From: Methanobacteriota archaeon
GTDB taxonomy: Archaea > Halobacteriota > Methanosarcinia > Methanosarcinales > Methanosarcinaceae
Length of the DNA: 64,000 bases
Direction of reading: 5' to 3'
NCBI GenBank assembly: GCA_023399215.1
Contig: JAEWQJ010000036.1
Location: 1-64,000, forward strand
A program made the position numbers and the translations under genes. Below the pieces are notes generated by a model. The model worked only from the letters and a program-made list of their open reading frames with translations, did not search any database and was not told the DNA's origin. Below, piece after piece: positions 26,527 through 36,380 of this stretch. The first letter of the stretch is position 1; each line of letters starts with the position of its first letter.

Positions 26527-27960
26527 TCAGCGAAGTCCTTCAACACACTCTTCTTCGCTTTTCTTTTCGGTATATGCTGCTGATTCTGCCTGTACCGGTG
26601 CGGTGAAAGTATCGGTAGCTTCCATAACCGTATTGGTGATTTTGTCCAGTAATTCCATAGCCCCTCTATACCCTACAGTAAGTATGCGCTGTGCACCGAC
26701 TCTGTCATGTATTGGTAGGCCGACCCTTACAAGGGGGATATTTCTGGCTTTTGCAATGTATCTCCCGTTGGAATTTCCTATAAGGATTTCCGGATTACAT
26801 TGGCTGACTGCATCGTTAAGAGTGTCAAAATCAATTCCATTCAGAACCACAGGTTCGAGTTCCGGGTTTATTTTTTCAACTATTTGCCGGATTTTTGCTT
26901 CAAAGTCCCTGCTTTTACTTCCTGTAGCTATCAGAACCGGGTTCATCCCGAGTTCCAGCATGAAGGTTGTGAGGCTAAATACAAAATCAGGATCTCCATA
27001 AACAGCGGCTTTTACGCCATAGAGGTACTTGTGCACGTCAACCATAGCATCGAGGAGCCTGCCCCTTTCTTTCTGATATTTCTCAGGTATGGAACATCCA
27101 ATAATCTTTACCAGCTCAGTGAAGAAAATGTCAGTGTTTGAAAGCCCTATTGGGATTGGAACATCGTATCCGGGCACTCCATGTGATTCTTCTAGATATT
27201 TAACTGCTAAGTTCTTACTAACTGTACCCAGGCCCAGGCTTGCCTGACTGTTTGGCATGTCAGCAATTTCGGAAAGTGGGGTGCCACCCGGTGCAATTTT
27301 TGGGAGATCTTCTCTCAGCGGAGCATCAAAAGTTTCGGAAATATCAGGCAGGAAAATATAATCTCCAGCCATAATATCAAAGACCTCTTTGAGTTCACGT
27401 ACATCAGCAGGGGAGAGACTTTCAACAGGGATGACGTTAAGCTTTCCATTTGGGATTTTTACGGCTTTTTCTTCTTCAGTTTTTTCCGTAAATTTCCTGA
27501 CAACTGCGTCTAAGGCTTTTATATATCCGCTTACGTGGCTTTCTCCATAGCTAGGAGTGGAAACCGGAACGATTATAATATCTTTTTCAGGGTCGTCTCC
27601 AATCCCTTGTTCTTCTTTAAACTCACGGATAATTGCAGGTACATCGTCCCCAATTGTTTCGGCAAGGCAGGTCGTAGCAACTCCGATTACTTTCGGATTG
27701 TACCTGTTAATCACGTTTCTCAATCCTTTTTTCAGGTTTTCCCTGCCTCCGTATACTGCTCCTTTTTCACTAAGCGAGCTTGATGCGATATCTACAGGTT
27801 CCCTGAAGTGGTGGGCAAGAAGCAGACGCATATAGGTGCTGCAGCCCTGAGAACCGTGGTAAAGAACCATAGTATTCTCAATTCCCTTGAAGGCGAGGGC
27901 ACTTCCCATGGGCTGGCACATAACACAGGGGTTCACAGTTGCATAGTTTCTTTTCGTCAT
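26527..27960 (-). CDS. nifN: Nitrogenase cofactor scaffold protein NifN
   Basis: 477 residues, NifK-like. Conserved Cys in 'NPCVMCQPMGSALAF' and 'YHGSQGCSTYMR' match the cluster-binding positions of NifK/NifN. With NifE it forms the scaffold where the NifB cofactor becomes FeMo-co. It is the last gene of the nif operon, 12 bases after nifE, and has a Glu-rich C-terminal tail. No nifB, nifX or nifV follows in the window. Confidence 0.95.
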   Translation of the reverse strand: MTKRNYATVNPCVMCQPMGSALAFKGIENTMVLYHGSQGCSTYMRLLLAHHFREPVDIASSSLSEKGAVYGGRENLKKGLRNVINRYNPKVIGVATTCLAETIGDDVPAIIREFKEEQGIGDDPEKDIIIVPVSTPSYGESHVSGYIKALDAVVRKFTEKTEEEKAVKIPNGKLNVIPVESLSPADVRELKEVFDIMAGDYIFLPDISETFDAPLREDLPKIAPGGTPLSEIADMPNSQASLGLGTVSKNLAVKYLEESHGVPGYDVPIPIGLSNTDIFFTELVKIIGCSIPEKYQKERGRLLDAMVDVHKYLYGVKAAVYGDPDFVFSLTTFMLELGMNPVLIATGSKSRDFEAKIRQIVEKINPELEPVVLNGIDFDTLNDAVSQCNPEILIGNSNGRYIAKARNIPLVRVGLPIHDRVGAQRILTVGYRGAMELLDKITNTVMEATDTFTAPVQAESAAYTEKKSEEECVEGLR

Positions 27961-27972
27961 CTCAATGCCTCC

Positions 27973-29529
27973 TCATACCTGACTCTCAACTGCAGCCTCG
28001 GATTTCTGGTGCAAAAGTTCAGGTTTCAGGAGCATACCTTTACACTCTTTTGCGTAACTTTCTCTGGAAATCCTTTCTTCTACTGCCGCTTTCTCTATTC
28101 TGCCTGATTTCTTCTCTAATTCCATTGCTTCGGGTATCAGGGTCCTCTGTCTGACAGCTTTCCAGATAGGGCTGCTGATGGAAGCATCCACTTCCCGCGC
28201 AAAGTTTACAAAACCATCAAAACCTTCGAACTCCACCACCCTGTCGTGGTTGAAGTCACAGAAAGCAATTCCAAGCTTGTATGCAATAAATCTCTCCTTT
28301 ACGCCTGCAACCATCAGGTCAGCTTTCTGTCTAATGAGCAGTTCGGCAAGTTCAAGAGGGTTTGCATCGTCAACAATAACCGTCCCATCCCTGACCGAAT
28401 AACTGATCTGCTCGTAATCCTCTTTTTTACCGGTCTGGGTCCCGATAATAACGACTTCCATACCAAGTTCGGCAAAGCCTTTGATAAGCGTGAGAGCTTT
28501 TGCAGGCCCACCCATGTAAATGGCGGCCTTCTTTCCTTTGACCCTTTCCCGGACCCTGGAAATTTCAGGCATTATACGGTTTATTTCAGTTTCCAGAATT
28601 TGTTCTGCCCGCTTTTTCATCTCCTCGGAACCAAAGTAATCCGCAGTTCTTCGCAAGGCTAAGGAGATATCTTCAATTCCGAAGAAACTTGCGTTTAAGT
28701 AGGGAATTCCATATTCCGCCTGCATCCATTTTGCAAGATAGGTCATGGACCCACTGCACTGGACAAGGTTAAGGTCAGCTTCAGCTGCTCTTGATATGGC
28801 TTTTGCAGTTGAGTCTCCTGTCATTGAGACTATGACCTCAATTCCCATTTGCTCAAAGAGAGGCTTTACGAGCCAGACATCTCCGGCTACATTAAAGTCC
28901 CCTAAAATGTTAATCTTTGGTTTTATGGTTTCAGGACTTCTGGGACCTTTCTTCTTAATTTCATCTTCGGAAGGCTTTTTGATCAACCTTTTTAAAGCGT
29001 CACAGGCAGCTTTGTATCCGTCGGACTTATTGCCTTTGAAGCCTTCAGATTTTACAGGGATTACAGGAATGTTGTGCTTCTGGCTTGCGGTTTTGCATAC
29101 GGACTCCAGATCATCTCCGATGATTCCAACTATGCATGTGGAATAAACAAAAATTACAGGAGGGTGGTAGAGTTCCACCAGTTCATCAATAGCATTTGAG
29201 AGTTTTTTCTCTCCTCCGAAGACTACATCGATCTCTTTCATATCCGTGCTAAAGCTAGTGCGGTTTGTTTCAATCCCACTGGACTTTGCACCTCTTATGT
29301 CCCAGGTATAGCCTGCACAGCCGATTGGACCGTGGACAAGGTGAACTGCATCGGTTACAGGGTTTAAGACTACCCTGGCTCCTGAATAAACACAGGCTCG
29401 CTGGCTGATAGCTCCTGCAAGAGAGTTATTATCACATGCAAGAGGTATTTCCTGCCCTTTTTCCTGTTTTCTGGTAATATATGGCTTCCTTTCTTCTAGA
29501 GTATCCACTATCCCAATTTTCTCTTTCAT
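27973..29529 (-). CDS. nifE: Nitrogenase cofactor scaffold protein NifE
   Basis: 518 residues from ATG 29529, preferred over TTG 29553 because GGGGAGTGA lies just upstream of the ATG. NifD-like: 'SQRACVYSGAR', 'VHGPIGCAGYTWD' and 'YSTCIVGIIGDD' provide the three Cys of the P-cluster-like site. A 40-residue Lys/Glu-rich C-terminal tail extends beyond the usual family end. Partner of NifN in FeMo-co assembly. Confidence 0.95.
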   Translation of the reverse strand: MKEKIGIVDTLEERKPYITRKQEKGQEIPLACDNNSLAGAISQRACVYSGARVVLNPVTDAVHLVHGPIGCAGYTWDIRGAKSSGIETNRTSFSTDMKEIDVVFGGEKKLSNAIDELVELYHPPVIFVYSTCIVGIIGDDLESVCKTASQKHNIPVIPVKSEGFKGNKSDGYKAACDALKRLIKKPSEDEIKKKGPRSPETIKPKINILGDFNVAGDVWLVKPLFEQMGIEVIVSMTGDSTAKAISRAAEADLNLVQCSGSMTYLAKWMQAEYGIPYLNASFFGIEDISLALRRTADYFGSEEMKKRAEQILETEINRIMPEISRVRERVKGKKAAIYMGGPAKALTLIKGFAELGMEVVIIGTQTGKKEDYEQISYSVRDGTVIVDDANPLELAELLIRQKADLMVAGVKERFIAYKLGIAFCDFNHDRVVEFEGFDGFVNFAREVDASISSPIWKAVRQRTLIPEAMELEKKSGRIEKAAVEERISRESYAKECKGMLLKPELLHQKSEAAVESQV

Positions 29530-29606
29530 TTCCTTCACTCCCCTCTGCTTCAATTTTGAAGTTTTCGGCAGTTTTCCAGTTATCCGATTAATTATTGAAA
29601 AGGGGT

Positions 29607-30977
29607 TTATTCGATGGTCTCAAGCAGCCAGTCAGGAGCATCCCTATCTTTCCTGTCAAGAAGGGTATTTCCTATACGCTCTACGAGTCTTGCAGCTCCT
29701 GCGTATCCCATGATTGGGAAGTAATGCAGGTTTGCTCTGTCCATGATCGGGAAACCTACCCTAATCAATGGTACATCCTCTGCCCTTGCTATGAATTTCC
29801 CGTAGGTATTGCCTATAAGGAGATCAACAGGCTTTCTCTTGATTATCTGGTGAAGGGTGAACAGGTCTCCTCCGGAAATCACATCAGCCTCCGGATATTC
29901 TGAGTCTATCATTTCATGGATGTCTTTTTCAAACTCAGAACTTTGAGTTCCTGTAAGTACTACAGCAGGCTCCATACCCATTTCCATTACAAGACTGGTC
30001 AGGCCGGTAAGGATATCAGGGTCTCCGTAAAGTGCTACCCTTTTTCCATGATAGTGTGGGTGAGCATCGGTCATCATATCCACAAGCCTTCCTCTTTCGT
30101 CTTCAAGTTCAGGAGGAATTGCCACATTAGCAAGCTTTGCCGCGTTCATTACAAAACGGTCGGTGTTCCTGATTCCTATGGGGGTTGGTCCTATTTTTGC
30201 CGGAACCTTGTAGCGTTTTTCAAGGATTTTTGCAGCTGAGCCTCCTGCCATTTTACAGGGAGCAAGTGTTCCGAAGGAATTTGCAGAATCCTCTATATCT
30301 CCTATCGGAGTTCCACCTTTTGGATATGTTCCAGGTTCGCCAGTCAGAGGTGCATCAAAGACGTCAGTAGTATCGGGAAACACAATGGAGGTAATTCCCA
30401 TTATTGAGAGTATACGTTTCATTTCCCTTATGTCCGCAGGTTCTACAAAACCGGGGATAAGGTTTAGTTTCCCGTTTGGTTTGCTCTTTTTGGCAAAGGT
30501 GGTTACAAAGGACTTTACCATATTGTCATAGCCGGTAATATGGGTGCCCACGTAACTTGGGGTAGAAGCTGCACAGAGCTTAATTGAAGGGTCTATTAGT
30601 TCTTCAGCCTGTACGTCTTCTAAGATGACACCTACGTCGTCACCTATAGTTTCGGCTACACAAGTGGTATGGATGGCAACTACTTCAGGTTTGTATATCG
30701 TAGTCAGGTTTACGAGGGCTTCCTTAAGGTTTGCAGCGCCTCCGAAAACTGCAGTTCCCTCAGAGAAACTGCTAGTAGTTGCCATAGCAGCTTCTCGGTA
30801 GTGTCTGCTTAAGCACATACGCAGATAGGAGAGGCATCCCTGGGATCCGTGACTGTGCGGCATGCAGTTGTGTACACCAAGAGCTGCATAAACTGCGCCT
30901 ATTGGCTGGCAGATCTTTGCAGGATTTATGGTTACTGCTTCTCTGGTTACTTCTTCACATGGGGTGTAATCTAACAT
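29607..30977 (-). CDS. nifK: Mo-nitrogenase MoFe protein beta subunit
   Basis: 456 residues. P-cluster cysteines are Cys23 ('KICQPIGA'), Cys48 ('HGSQGCLSY') and Cys106 ('HTTCVAETIGDD'). It lacks the roughly 50-residue N-terminal extension of Azotobacter NifK, as in other archaeal and clostridial proteins. The absence of a nifG/vnfG/anfG gene between nifD and nifK marks the Mo-type enzyme. It begins 12 bases after nifD with GGAGAG as the ribosome site. Confidence 0.97.
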   Translation of the reverse strand: MLDYTPCEEVTREAVTINPAKICQPIGAVYAALGVHNCMPHSHGSQGCLSYLRMCLSRHYREAAMATTSSFSEGTAVFGGAANLKEALVNLTTIYKPEVVAIHTTCVAETIGDDVGVILEDVQAEELIDPSIKLCAASTPSYVGTHITGYDNMVKSFVTTFAKKSKPNGKLNLIPGFVEPADIREMKRILSIMGITSIVFPDTTDVFDAPLTGEPGTYPKGGTPIGDIEDSANSFGTLAPCKMAGGSAAKILEKRYKVPAKIGPTPIGIRNTDRFVMNAAKLANVAIPPELEDERGRLVDMMTDAHPHYHGKRVALYGDPDILTGLTSLVMEMGMEPAVVLTGTQSSEFEKDIHEMIDSEYPEADVISGGDLFTLHQIIKRKPVDLLIGNTYGKFIARAEDVPLIRVGFPIMDRANLHYFPIMGYAGAARLVERIGNTLLDRKDRDAPDWLLETIE

Positions 30978-30989
30978 TTTTCTCTCTCC

Positions 30990-32588
30990 TTACTCCATAT
31001 CTTCTGCTTTCCAGGGCGGGCGTATGAACTTCCAGGTTGGACTGTGCAGAGCCATATCAATGTCCTTTGCAAAGTTCAAAACTCCCGAAAATCCTGTATA
31101 CCTTCCACTGTAATCGTATGAATGGATCTGCCTTGACGGGACTCCAAGTTTCTGAGCCCAGTACTTATCTTTGATTCCAGAGCAGAAGATATCTGGCTTA
31201 AGGGCTTTTACAAGAACTTCTGTTTCGTGGTGGTTAAGATCATCAATAACAATGGTGCCGTCTTTCGTTTCTGGGAAAAGACCTTCATAGTCCATAAGTC
31301 CAATTTTCTTTTTCAGTTCTTCAATCCTTTCTGGACTGACTGCAGGTTCAATGTTTTCATCCCTTTCATAGTGAACATCTTCAAGAATTGAGCCAAGAGC
31401 TCTTTCTTTTATCTGAGAGATAATCTGTCTGCCTTCGTAGTCGTCCCTGTGGGCAAATTGGTAACCTGCAGCAACGACTTTCATACCAAGTTCTTCAAAG
31501 AGGTTCTCATAGTGGTGACTCCTGGAGCCTCCAGAATAGATGAAAGCAGTCTTTCCCTGGAGTTTCTTTCTGTACCTCTCGATTTCATCCTTATACTTTG
31601 CTTTTTCTTCGGCAATTACTTCTTCGGTTTTCTTGGTGAGCTCCGGGTTATCAAAATACTCTGCCATCTTTTTAAGGGATTTCTCGGTACCATTTGTTCC
31701 TATATAATTTACCTTCAGCCATGGAAGTCCGTATTTTTCTTCCATCATACGGTTCGTGTAATTGATAGAACGGTGGCACAGCAGAATACTGAGTTTGGCC
31801 CTGTGAGCTTGGGCAATTTTATGAAATGAACCATCTCCAGTGAAGGTTGAGACAATTCTGTACCCTATTTTTTCAAGGATTGGCTTTATTTCCCAGAAGT
31901 CCCCGCCTATGTTGTATTCTCCAAATACGTTAATATCAAAAGGTGTTGGATTTTCAAGTTCCTCGGTTCCTATAAGATGTTCCATTAGAACATTGCTTGC
32001 AATGTGGTGTCCGGCTGATTGGCTAACTCCTCTGTATCCTTCACAGCGTGAGGGGATAACTTTGATACCATACTCTTCTTCAGCTTGTCTGCCAACAGCT
32101 TCTATGTCGTCTCCAATAAGTCCTACCGGGCAGGTTGCAGAGATGCTGATTGCTTTCGGGTGGAAGATCTGTACAATTTCATCAATGGCTTTCTTTAGTT
32201 TCTTCTCTCCACCAAAGACGATATCAGTTTCCTTCATGTCGGTACAGAAGGAATAGTTAAGGAAGTTATCTTCACCTTCCTCTGCTTTTGCAAAGTTTCT
32301 CCTAGTTCCCCAGGTATAATATGCACAGCCTATTGGGCCGTGGACTAGGTGTACCATGTCTTTTATTGGTCCGAAAACCACACCTTTCGAACCTGCAAAG
32401 GCACATCCACGGTTTGTAAGGATACCTGGAATTACCTTGTCGTCTGCTTCGATATGCTGTTCAGTGGAACAGTCTCTAACAACTATGTGTTTTCTTCTAT
32501 TTCTTGCAGCCTTTTCGGGGAGCACTTTTAATATTTCATCGACAAGCTGTTGTTCTTCTTCAATTTTGGATTCTATTTCTGCTCCCAT
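30990..32588 (-). CDS. nifD: Mo-nitrogenase MoFe protein alpha subunit
   Basis: 532 residues, about 40 longer than Azotobacter NifD because of a clostridial-type insertion around residues 395-445. P-cluster ligands are Cys62, Cys88 and Cys153. FeMo-co ligands are Cys271 ('LLCHRSINY') and His489 ('RQIHSYDYSGRY'). The start overlaps the nifI2 stop by one base (TAATG), so translation is coupled to the switch-off gene. Catalyses N2 reduction to ammonia together with NifK and NifH. Confidence 0.98.
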   Translation of the reverse strand: MGAEIESKIEEEQQLVDEILKVLPEKAARNRRKHIVVRDCSTEQHIEADDKVIPGILTNRGCAFAGSKGVVFGPIKDMVHLVHGPIGCAYYTWGTRRNFAKAEEGEDNFLNYSFCTDMKETDIVFGGEKKLKKAIDEIVQIFHPKAISISATCPVGLIGDDIEAVGRQAEEEYGIKVIPSRCEGYRGVSQSAGHHIASNVLMEHLIGTEELENPTPFDINVFGEYNIGGDFWEIKPILEKIGYRIVSTFTGDGSFHKIAQAHRAKLSILLCHRSINYTNRMMEEKYGLPWLKVNYIGTNGTEKSLKKMAEYFDNPELTKKTEEVIAEEKAKYKDEIERYRKKLQGKTAFIYSGGSRSHHYENLFEELGMKVVAAGYQFAHRDDYEGRQIISQIKERALGSILEDVHYERDENIEPAVSPERIEELKKKIGLMDYEGLFPETKDGTIVIDDLNHHETEVLVKALKPDIFCSGIKDKYWAQKLGVPSRQIHSYDYSGRYTGFSGVLNFAKDIDMALHSPTWKFIRPPWKAEDME

Positions 32589-32965
32589 TATACCAGCTCC
32601 TTATTTACAGTCGCCTCTCCACTTTCTCCAGTCCGGATACGGATTGCTTCAGTAACGTCTGAAACGAAAATCTTTCCATCTCCTGCATTTCCAGTCTGGT
32701 TAACTTCTATGATTTTCTGGACCACTTCTTTTACATTTTCGTCATCCACAACGATTGTGAACATTCGTTTTGGAATAAAACGAATACAGGTCTCAGCTTC
32801 CTTTTCCGGATCTGGTAGAGGGGGATTAAATTCATGGCAAAGCCCTCTTTGTTTCCCGCGGCCCATAACCCTTCTTACGGTAAATGAAGGAAAGCCGCAT
32901 TCAAGCAGGACATCTTTAGTTCTCTGGGCTTTGTTCATCCTGATTATCGCAGTAATCTCTTTCAT
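32588..32965 (-). CDS. nifI2: Nitrogenase-specific PII protein NifI2
   Basis: 125 residues. PII fold with 'RRVMGRGKQRGLCHEF' before an enlarged T-loop containing a Pro/Glu-rich insert ('NPPLPDPEKEAE'), then 'FTIVVDDENVKEVV' and 'GKIFVSDVTEAIRIRTGE'. NifI1 and NifI2 form a heteromer that binds NifDK and switches off nitrogenase after ammonium addition, relieved by 2-oxoglutarate. Position between nifI1 and nifD is diagnostic for methanogens. Confidence 0.96.
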   Translation of the reverse strand: MKEITAIIRMNKAQRTKDVLLECGFPSFTVRRVMGRGKQRGLCHEFNPPLPDPEKEAETCIRFIPKRMFTIVVDDENVKEVVQKIIEVNQTGNAGDGKIFVSDVTEAIRIRTGESGEATVNKELV

Positions 32966-32989
32966 GGGATTTTCCTCCGAAAATCCGGT

Positions 32990-33307
32990 TTAAAGTCCTG
33001 GTTTTCCAGTCCTTATGGTATAGGCTTCTTCCACTGGGGTTACGAAGATCCTACCGTCTCCGTATTTTCCGGTCCTGGCAGACTCCATTATAGTCTTTAT
33101 AGCCCTGTCTTTATGTTCGTCTTCTACCACCATTAGAAGCATGGTCTTCTGCAGTTCATCATAGCTGATGTCTGCTATATGGATACCTTTCTGCTTTCCT
33201 CTCCCAAAGACTTCCATTTTTGTAAGGGAAATGCATCCTTCTTTTTCAAGGCACTCGATAACTTTAGTTTCCATGCCTGGTCTGATGATTGCACGTATCA
33301 TCTGCAT
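32990..33307 (-). CDS. nifI1: Nitrogenase-specific PII protein NifI1
   Basis: 105 residues: 'MEVFGRGKQKGIHI' opens a short T-loop without the uridylylation Tyr; 'LMVVEDEHKDRAIKTI' and 'GDGRIFVTPVEEAYTIRTGK' complete the PII fold. Partner of NifI2 in switching nitrogenase off. It follows nifH by 28 bases. Confidence 0.96.
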   Translation of the reverse strand: MQMIRAIIRPGMETKVIECLEKEGCISLTKMEVFGRGKQKGIHIADISYDELQKTMLLMVVEDEHKDRAIKTIMESARTGKYGDGRIFVTPVEEAYTIRTGKPGL

Positions 33308-33335
33308 AATTTTTTAACTCCTCTGGATCCAACAA

Positions 33336-34157
33336 TTATAGTTCTACAATTCCGAATTCTACCATCATTGCCTCTAACTCTTCCATTGGAAGTGGGGTTG
33401 GGACAACAAGTTTGGTGTTGTTCTGGACGTTGTTGGCAAGGGCCAGGTACTCTTTTGCCTGGTTGGATTCGGGGTCGAAGTCAATTACAGTTTTCCTGTT
33501 GATTTCCGCCCTCTGGACAATATTGTCCCTGGGTACGAAGTGAATTAACTGGCTTCCAAGTTTCTTTGCGAAGGCTTCAAGGAGTTCACGTTCTCCATCC
33601 ACATTCCTGCTGTTGCAGATGATGCCTCCAAGACGGGCTCCTCCTTTGGCAAACTTTGCAAGCCCTTTACAAATGTTATTTGCAGCATAGATAGCCATCA
33701 GTTCCCCACTGGCGACTATATAAATCTCTTTTGCCTTTCCTTCACGAATAGGCATTGCAAAACCGCCGCATACGACGTCACCAAGTACGTCGTAGAATAC
33801 ATAGTCAAGATCTTCGGTATATGCTCCTAAGTTTTCAAGCAGCCCGATAGAAGTAATAATTCCCCTGCCTGCACATCCTACCCCTGGTTCAGGCCCTCCG
33901 GATTCCACACACTTTATGCCGCCAAAGCCCGGCTGCAAGACAGTATCAAGGTCAACTCCTTCATCTCCTTCACTTCTCAGTGTATCAAGTACAGTCTTCT
34001 GGTTCAGGCCGCCAAGCAGCATTCTGGTGGAGTCTGCTTTCGGGTCGCATCCTACAAGCAAAATTTTATTGCCCATGGTCGAAAGGGCTGCAGTTAGATT
34101 TTGCGTGGTAGTGGATTTTCCGATTCCACCTTTTCCATAAATTGCTATCTGTCTCAT
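33336..34157 (-). CDS. nifH: Nitrogenase iron protein (dinitrogenase reductase)
   Basis: 273 residues from ATG 34157 (GGAGCAAGG upstream); the 11-residue extension to 34190 is not credible. P-loop 'GKGGIGKST' at 9-17, [4Fe-4S] ligands Cys95 ('GVGCAGRGI') and Cys130 ('GDVVCGGF'), and Arg98, the residue ADP-ribosylated in some bacteria. Transfers electrons to NifDK with ATP hydrolysis. First gene of nifH-I1-I2-D-K-E-N. A truncated copy of its 5' end and promoter lies at about 55 kb. Confidence 0.98.
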   Translation of the reverse strand: MRQIAIYGKGGIGKSTTTQNLTAALSTMGNKILLVGCDPKADSTRMLLGGLNQKTVLDTLRSEGDEGVDLDTVLQPGFGGIKCVESGGPEPGVGCAGRGIITSIGLLENLGAYTEDLDYVFYDVLGDVVCGGFAMPIREGKAKEIYIVASGELMAIYAANNICKGLAKFAKGGARLGGIICNSRNVDGERELLEAFAKKLGSQLIHFVPRDNIVQRAEINRKTVIDFDPESNQAKEYLALANNVQNNTKLVVPTPLPMEELEAMMVEFGIVEL

Positions 34158-34191
34158 TTTTTCCTTGCTCCTTAATTCTCGTCTCGGCACA

Positions 34192-34231
34192 GGAAGCCGG
34201 TAACCGATGTACTATGTAATAGTATTTATAA
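34192..34231 (-). promoter_or_regulatory. nifH promoter
   Basis: On the minus strand TATAAATA (34224-34231) is the TATA box. GGAAGCCGGTAACCG on the plus strand (34192-34206), just downstream of the expected transcription start, is conserved in the truncated nifH copy at 55363-55377 with one change. This fits an NrpR-type nitrogen operator (inference). Confidence 0.6.
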
Positions 34232-34352
34232 CTTTCTATTACTTGGAATATGTAATATCATTAATTGACATTGTTCGCGAGCTTCGGGAAAGAATTAATA
34301 AACAATTCCCCCTAAATTGAAAAGCTAAAAAGAATAACAGGAAGACTCTTTC

Positions 34353-35543
34353 ATGATTCCCAAAGTCTCTTATGATGTAGTCGTTGTGGGTGCAGGTCCC
34401 GCAGGTTCTACAGCCGCCATGTATGCTGCAAAGAACGGCGCCTCGGTACTTCTTCTTGATAAAAAAAGAGAAATAGGGAGCCCTATTCAGTGCGCGGGTT
34501 TTCTTCCCGATGCTTCGGAAGTCCAGGCCCTGCTCCGTGAGGCCAGGCTTCCGGATACGCTGAAAAAATACCCTGATTCCTGTGTGCTGCAGCGCATTGA
34601 TACTCAGCGCATTGTTACTCCAAACTGCAATATAAAAGAATTCGCTGTCAGGGGAGCAGTCCTTGACCGGCGCAGGTATGACCAGTTCCTTGCCGAGCAG
34701 GCAGCAAGAGCAGGAGCTGAACTGATGATCAAAACTCGCGTAACGAAAATTGATGGCACGACTGTTGAAATTTCAGGGGCCTTTGGGAAATATAGAATTA
34801 AAGCGAAAGCGATTATCGGAGCTGACGGCCCTAATTCCATGGTAGCAAAATCAAAAGGGCTTGCTCTTAAACCCGGATCAAGAGAAACATCGGTTGCTCT
34901 CGAATACCAGATAAGGAACGTGGATATTGATCCCTCTTCTCTGGAGATGTATTTCGGAAATGATTTTGTGCCCGGCGGCTATGCCTGGATTTTTCCCGAA
35001 GGTCAGGACCGGGCAAACATTGGAATAGGAATCCGAAGTGGTATGGCTGAAAAAGGGGTCTCTGCAAAAGAGTACCTGCACCGTTTTATGCGTAGCCATC
35101 CGCTTGCAGGACCAAAACTAAAAAACTGCATAATCATGAATATTATTGCAGGTATTATCCCTGTAAATGGCGCTCCTGAAAGAACCGCAACTGAAAACAC
35201 GCTGATTGTAGGAGACGCAGCAGGTCATATTTTTGCAACAAACGGGGGTGGAATTCCTCCTGCAATGATTGCGGGAAAAGTAGCAGGAGAAACGGCAGCC
35301 GAATTTGCAGCCGGGAAGTGCAGGCTTGAAGAATACGACCGTCGCTGGCGAGCTCAGTTCGGATCCGCACTGGAAACATCGGTACAGGCAAGGAAGCTTA
35401 TGGATGGGATTATGAAATCCGATATGCTCATGAATGCAGCTTTCAAACTTATTTCCCCTGAGCAGATGAAGGTCATGCAATGCGGGAAACTCCCAGGCCC
35501 CGTAAAACTTGGACTCCAGGCACTAAACCGTGGAAAGAAATAA
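34353..35543 (+). CDS. Geranylgeranyl reductase family flavoprotein (archaeal lipid saturation)
   Basis: 396 residues. FAD-binding 'VVVGAGPAGST' at 10-20, 'DKKREIGSPIQCAGF' with the conserved Cys near the substrate site, 'GADGPNS' and 'GDAAGHIFATNGGGI' near 287 are hallmarks of digeranylgeranylglycerophospholipid reductases, which saturate the isoprenoid chains of membrane lipids. Several paralogues occur in Methanosarcina, so the exact substrate (lipid or quinone-like side chain) is not certain. Divergent from nifH, 195 bases apart. AGGAAG precedes the start. Confidence 0.9.
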   Translation: MIPKVSYDVVVVGAGPAGSTAAMYAAKNGASVLLLDKKREIGSPIQCAGFLPDASEVQALLREARLPDTLKKYPDSCVLQRIDTQRIVTPNCNIKEFAVRGAVLDRRRYDQFLAEQAARAGAELMIKTRVTKIDGTTVEISGAFGKYRIKAKAIIGADGPNSMVAKSKGLALKPGSRETSVALEYQIRNVDIDPSSLEMYFGNDFVPGGYAWIFPEGQDRANIGIGIRSGMAEKGVSAKEYLHRFMRSHPLAGPKLKNCIIMNIIAGIIPVNGAPERTATENTLIVGDAAGHIFATNGGGIPPAMIAGKVAGETAAEFAAGKCRLEEYDRRWRAQFGSALETSVQARKLMDGIMKSDMLMNAAFKLISPEQMKVMQCGKLPGPVKLGLQALNRGKK

Positions 35544-35747
35544 TTGGAATGGAAATGCGGAGAAAAGAATAAACTGTATGAAAAACCAGATATACGAAAA
35601 GTAGGTAGATAAAATTAAGTAGAAATAAATGTTTTTTGAAGAAATAAAGGAAAAAATTAATCTTTATGAGGAAAAAACGTAAAAATCAGATTTATTTAAT
35701 AAATGGCAAGTGAGGGAGAGGAATACTCAAAATTTAAGTTTCCTCCT

Positions 35748-36107
35748 TTACGTTTTTGTTTCTTCTGTAATTGTTTCTCTTCCCCTCTCTCCGGTTCTTG
35801 CTTCGGACACCTTTATCTTTCTTAATTCGGTTTCTGCATCTTCTTTATTGTACTTTGCTTCCGGATAGACAGGTCGGATCTCAAGGGCTTTGTCAAACGA
35901 GGCAATAGCTTCTTCGTATCGTCTGAGAATTATATATTCAAGCCCTCTGAGGTTCCAGACTCCTGCAAAATCAGGTTTCAACTTTAGAACTTTATCGAAA
36001 TACTCAATCTTTTTTTCGGGATCGGTTTCGCTGGTTGCAAGCCTATACCATTCCTCTGCGGTCTTGCCCTCAATTTTCTTTTTGAATAATCTGTCTAGAA
36101 ATCCCAA
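35748..36107 (-). CDS. TPR-repeat protein
   Basis: About 119 residues with two tetratricopeptide repeats: 'WNLRGLEYIILRRYEEAIASFDKALEIRP' and a weaker one before it ('EYFDKVLKLKPDFA'). The N-terminus 'GFLDRLFKKK' is amphipathic and could touch the membrane. Start is uncertain: GTG 36116 overlaps the ribosome binding site GGAGTGAT, so TTG 36107 is favoured. The C-terminal tail is charged and low-complexity. Probably a protein-protein scaffold; partner unknown. Confidence 0.75.
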   Translation of the reverse strand: MGFLDRLFKKKIEGKTAEEWYRLATSETDPEKKIEYFDKVLKLKPDFAGVWNLRGLEYIILRRYEEAIASFDKALEIRPVYPEAKYNKEDAETELRKIKVSEARTGERGRETITEETKT

Positions 36108-36380
36108 TAATATCACTCCTTATTTAGAAGATTGGTCTGACAGGTAGAAATAGATGATTATTCTTTTAGCCGGAGTGTCGAACAGAAAATTAAATCAAAA
36201 TAGGGAATAAAAATAATATTACATGAAATAAAAGAAGGATGTCGAATCAAACATTATGATGTCAAATCGAAAAATTAGGGCTGCAAAATTGAAGCATAAA
36301 CAGGGTCAGGCATCGGAAATAGTATTGAGAATCAGAATATTTGAAATTAAGGGCATTTAAAAAAGAAAAAATTTAGGAGC

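Noticed and set aside
26317..26583. 88-residue frame overlapping the end of nifN
   Set aside because: It overlaps nifN on the opposite strand and lacks a ribosome site.
26527..34157. Vanadium or iron-only nitrogenase
   Set aside because: No vnfG/anfG delta-subunit gene lies between nifD and nifK, so the Mo type is indicated.
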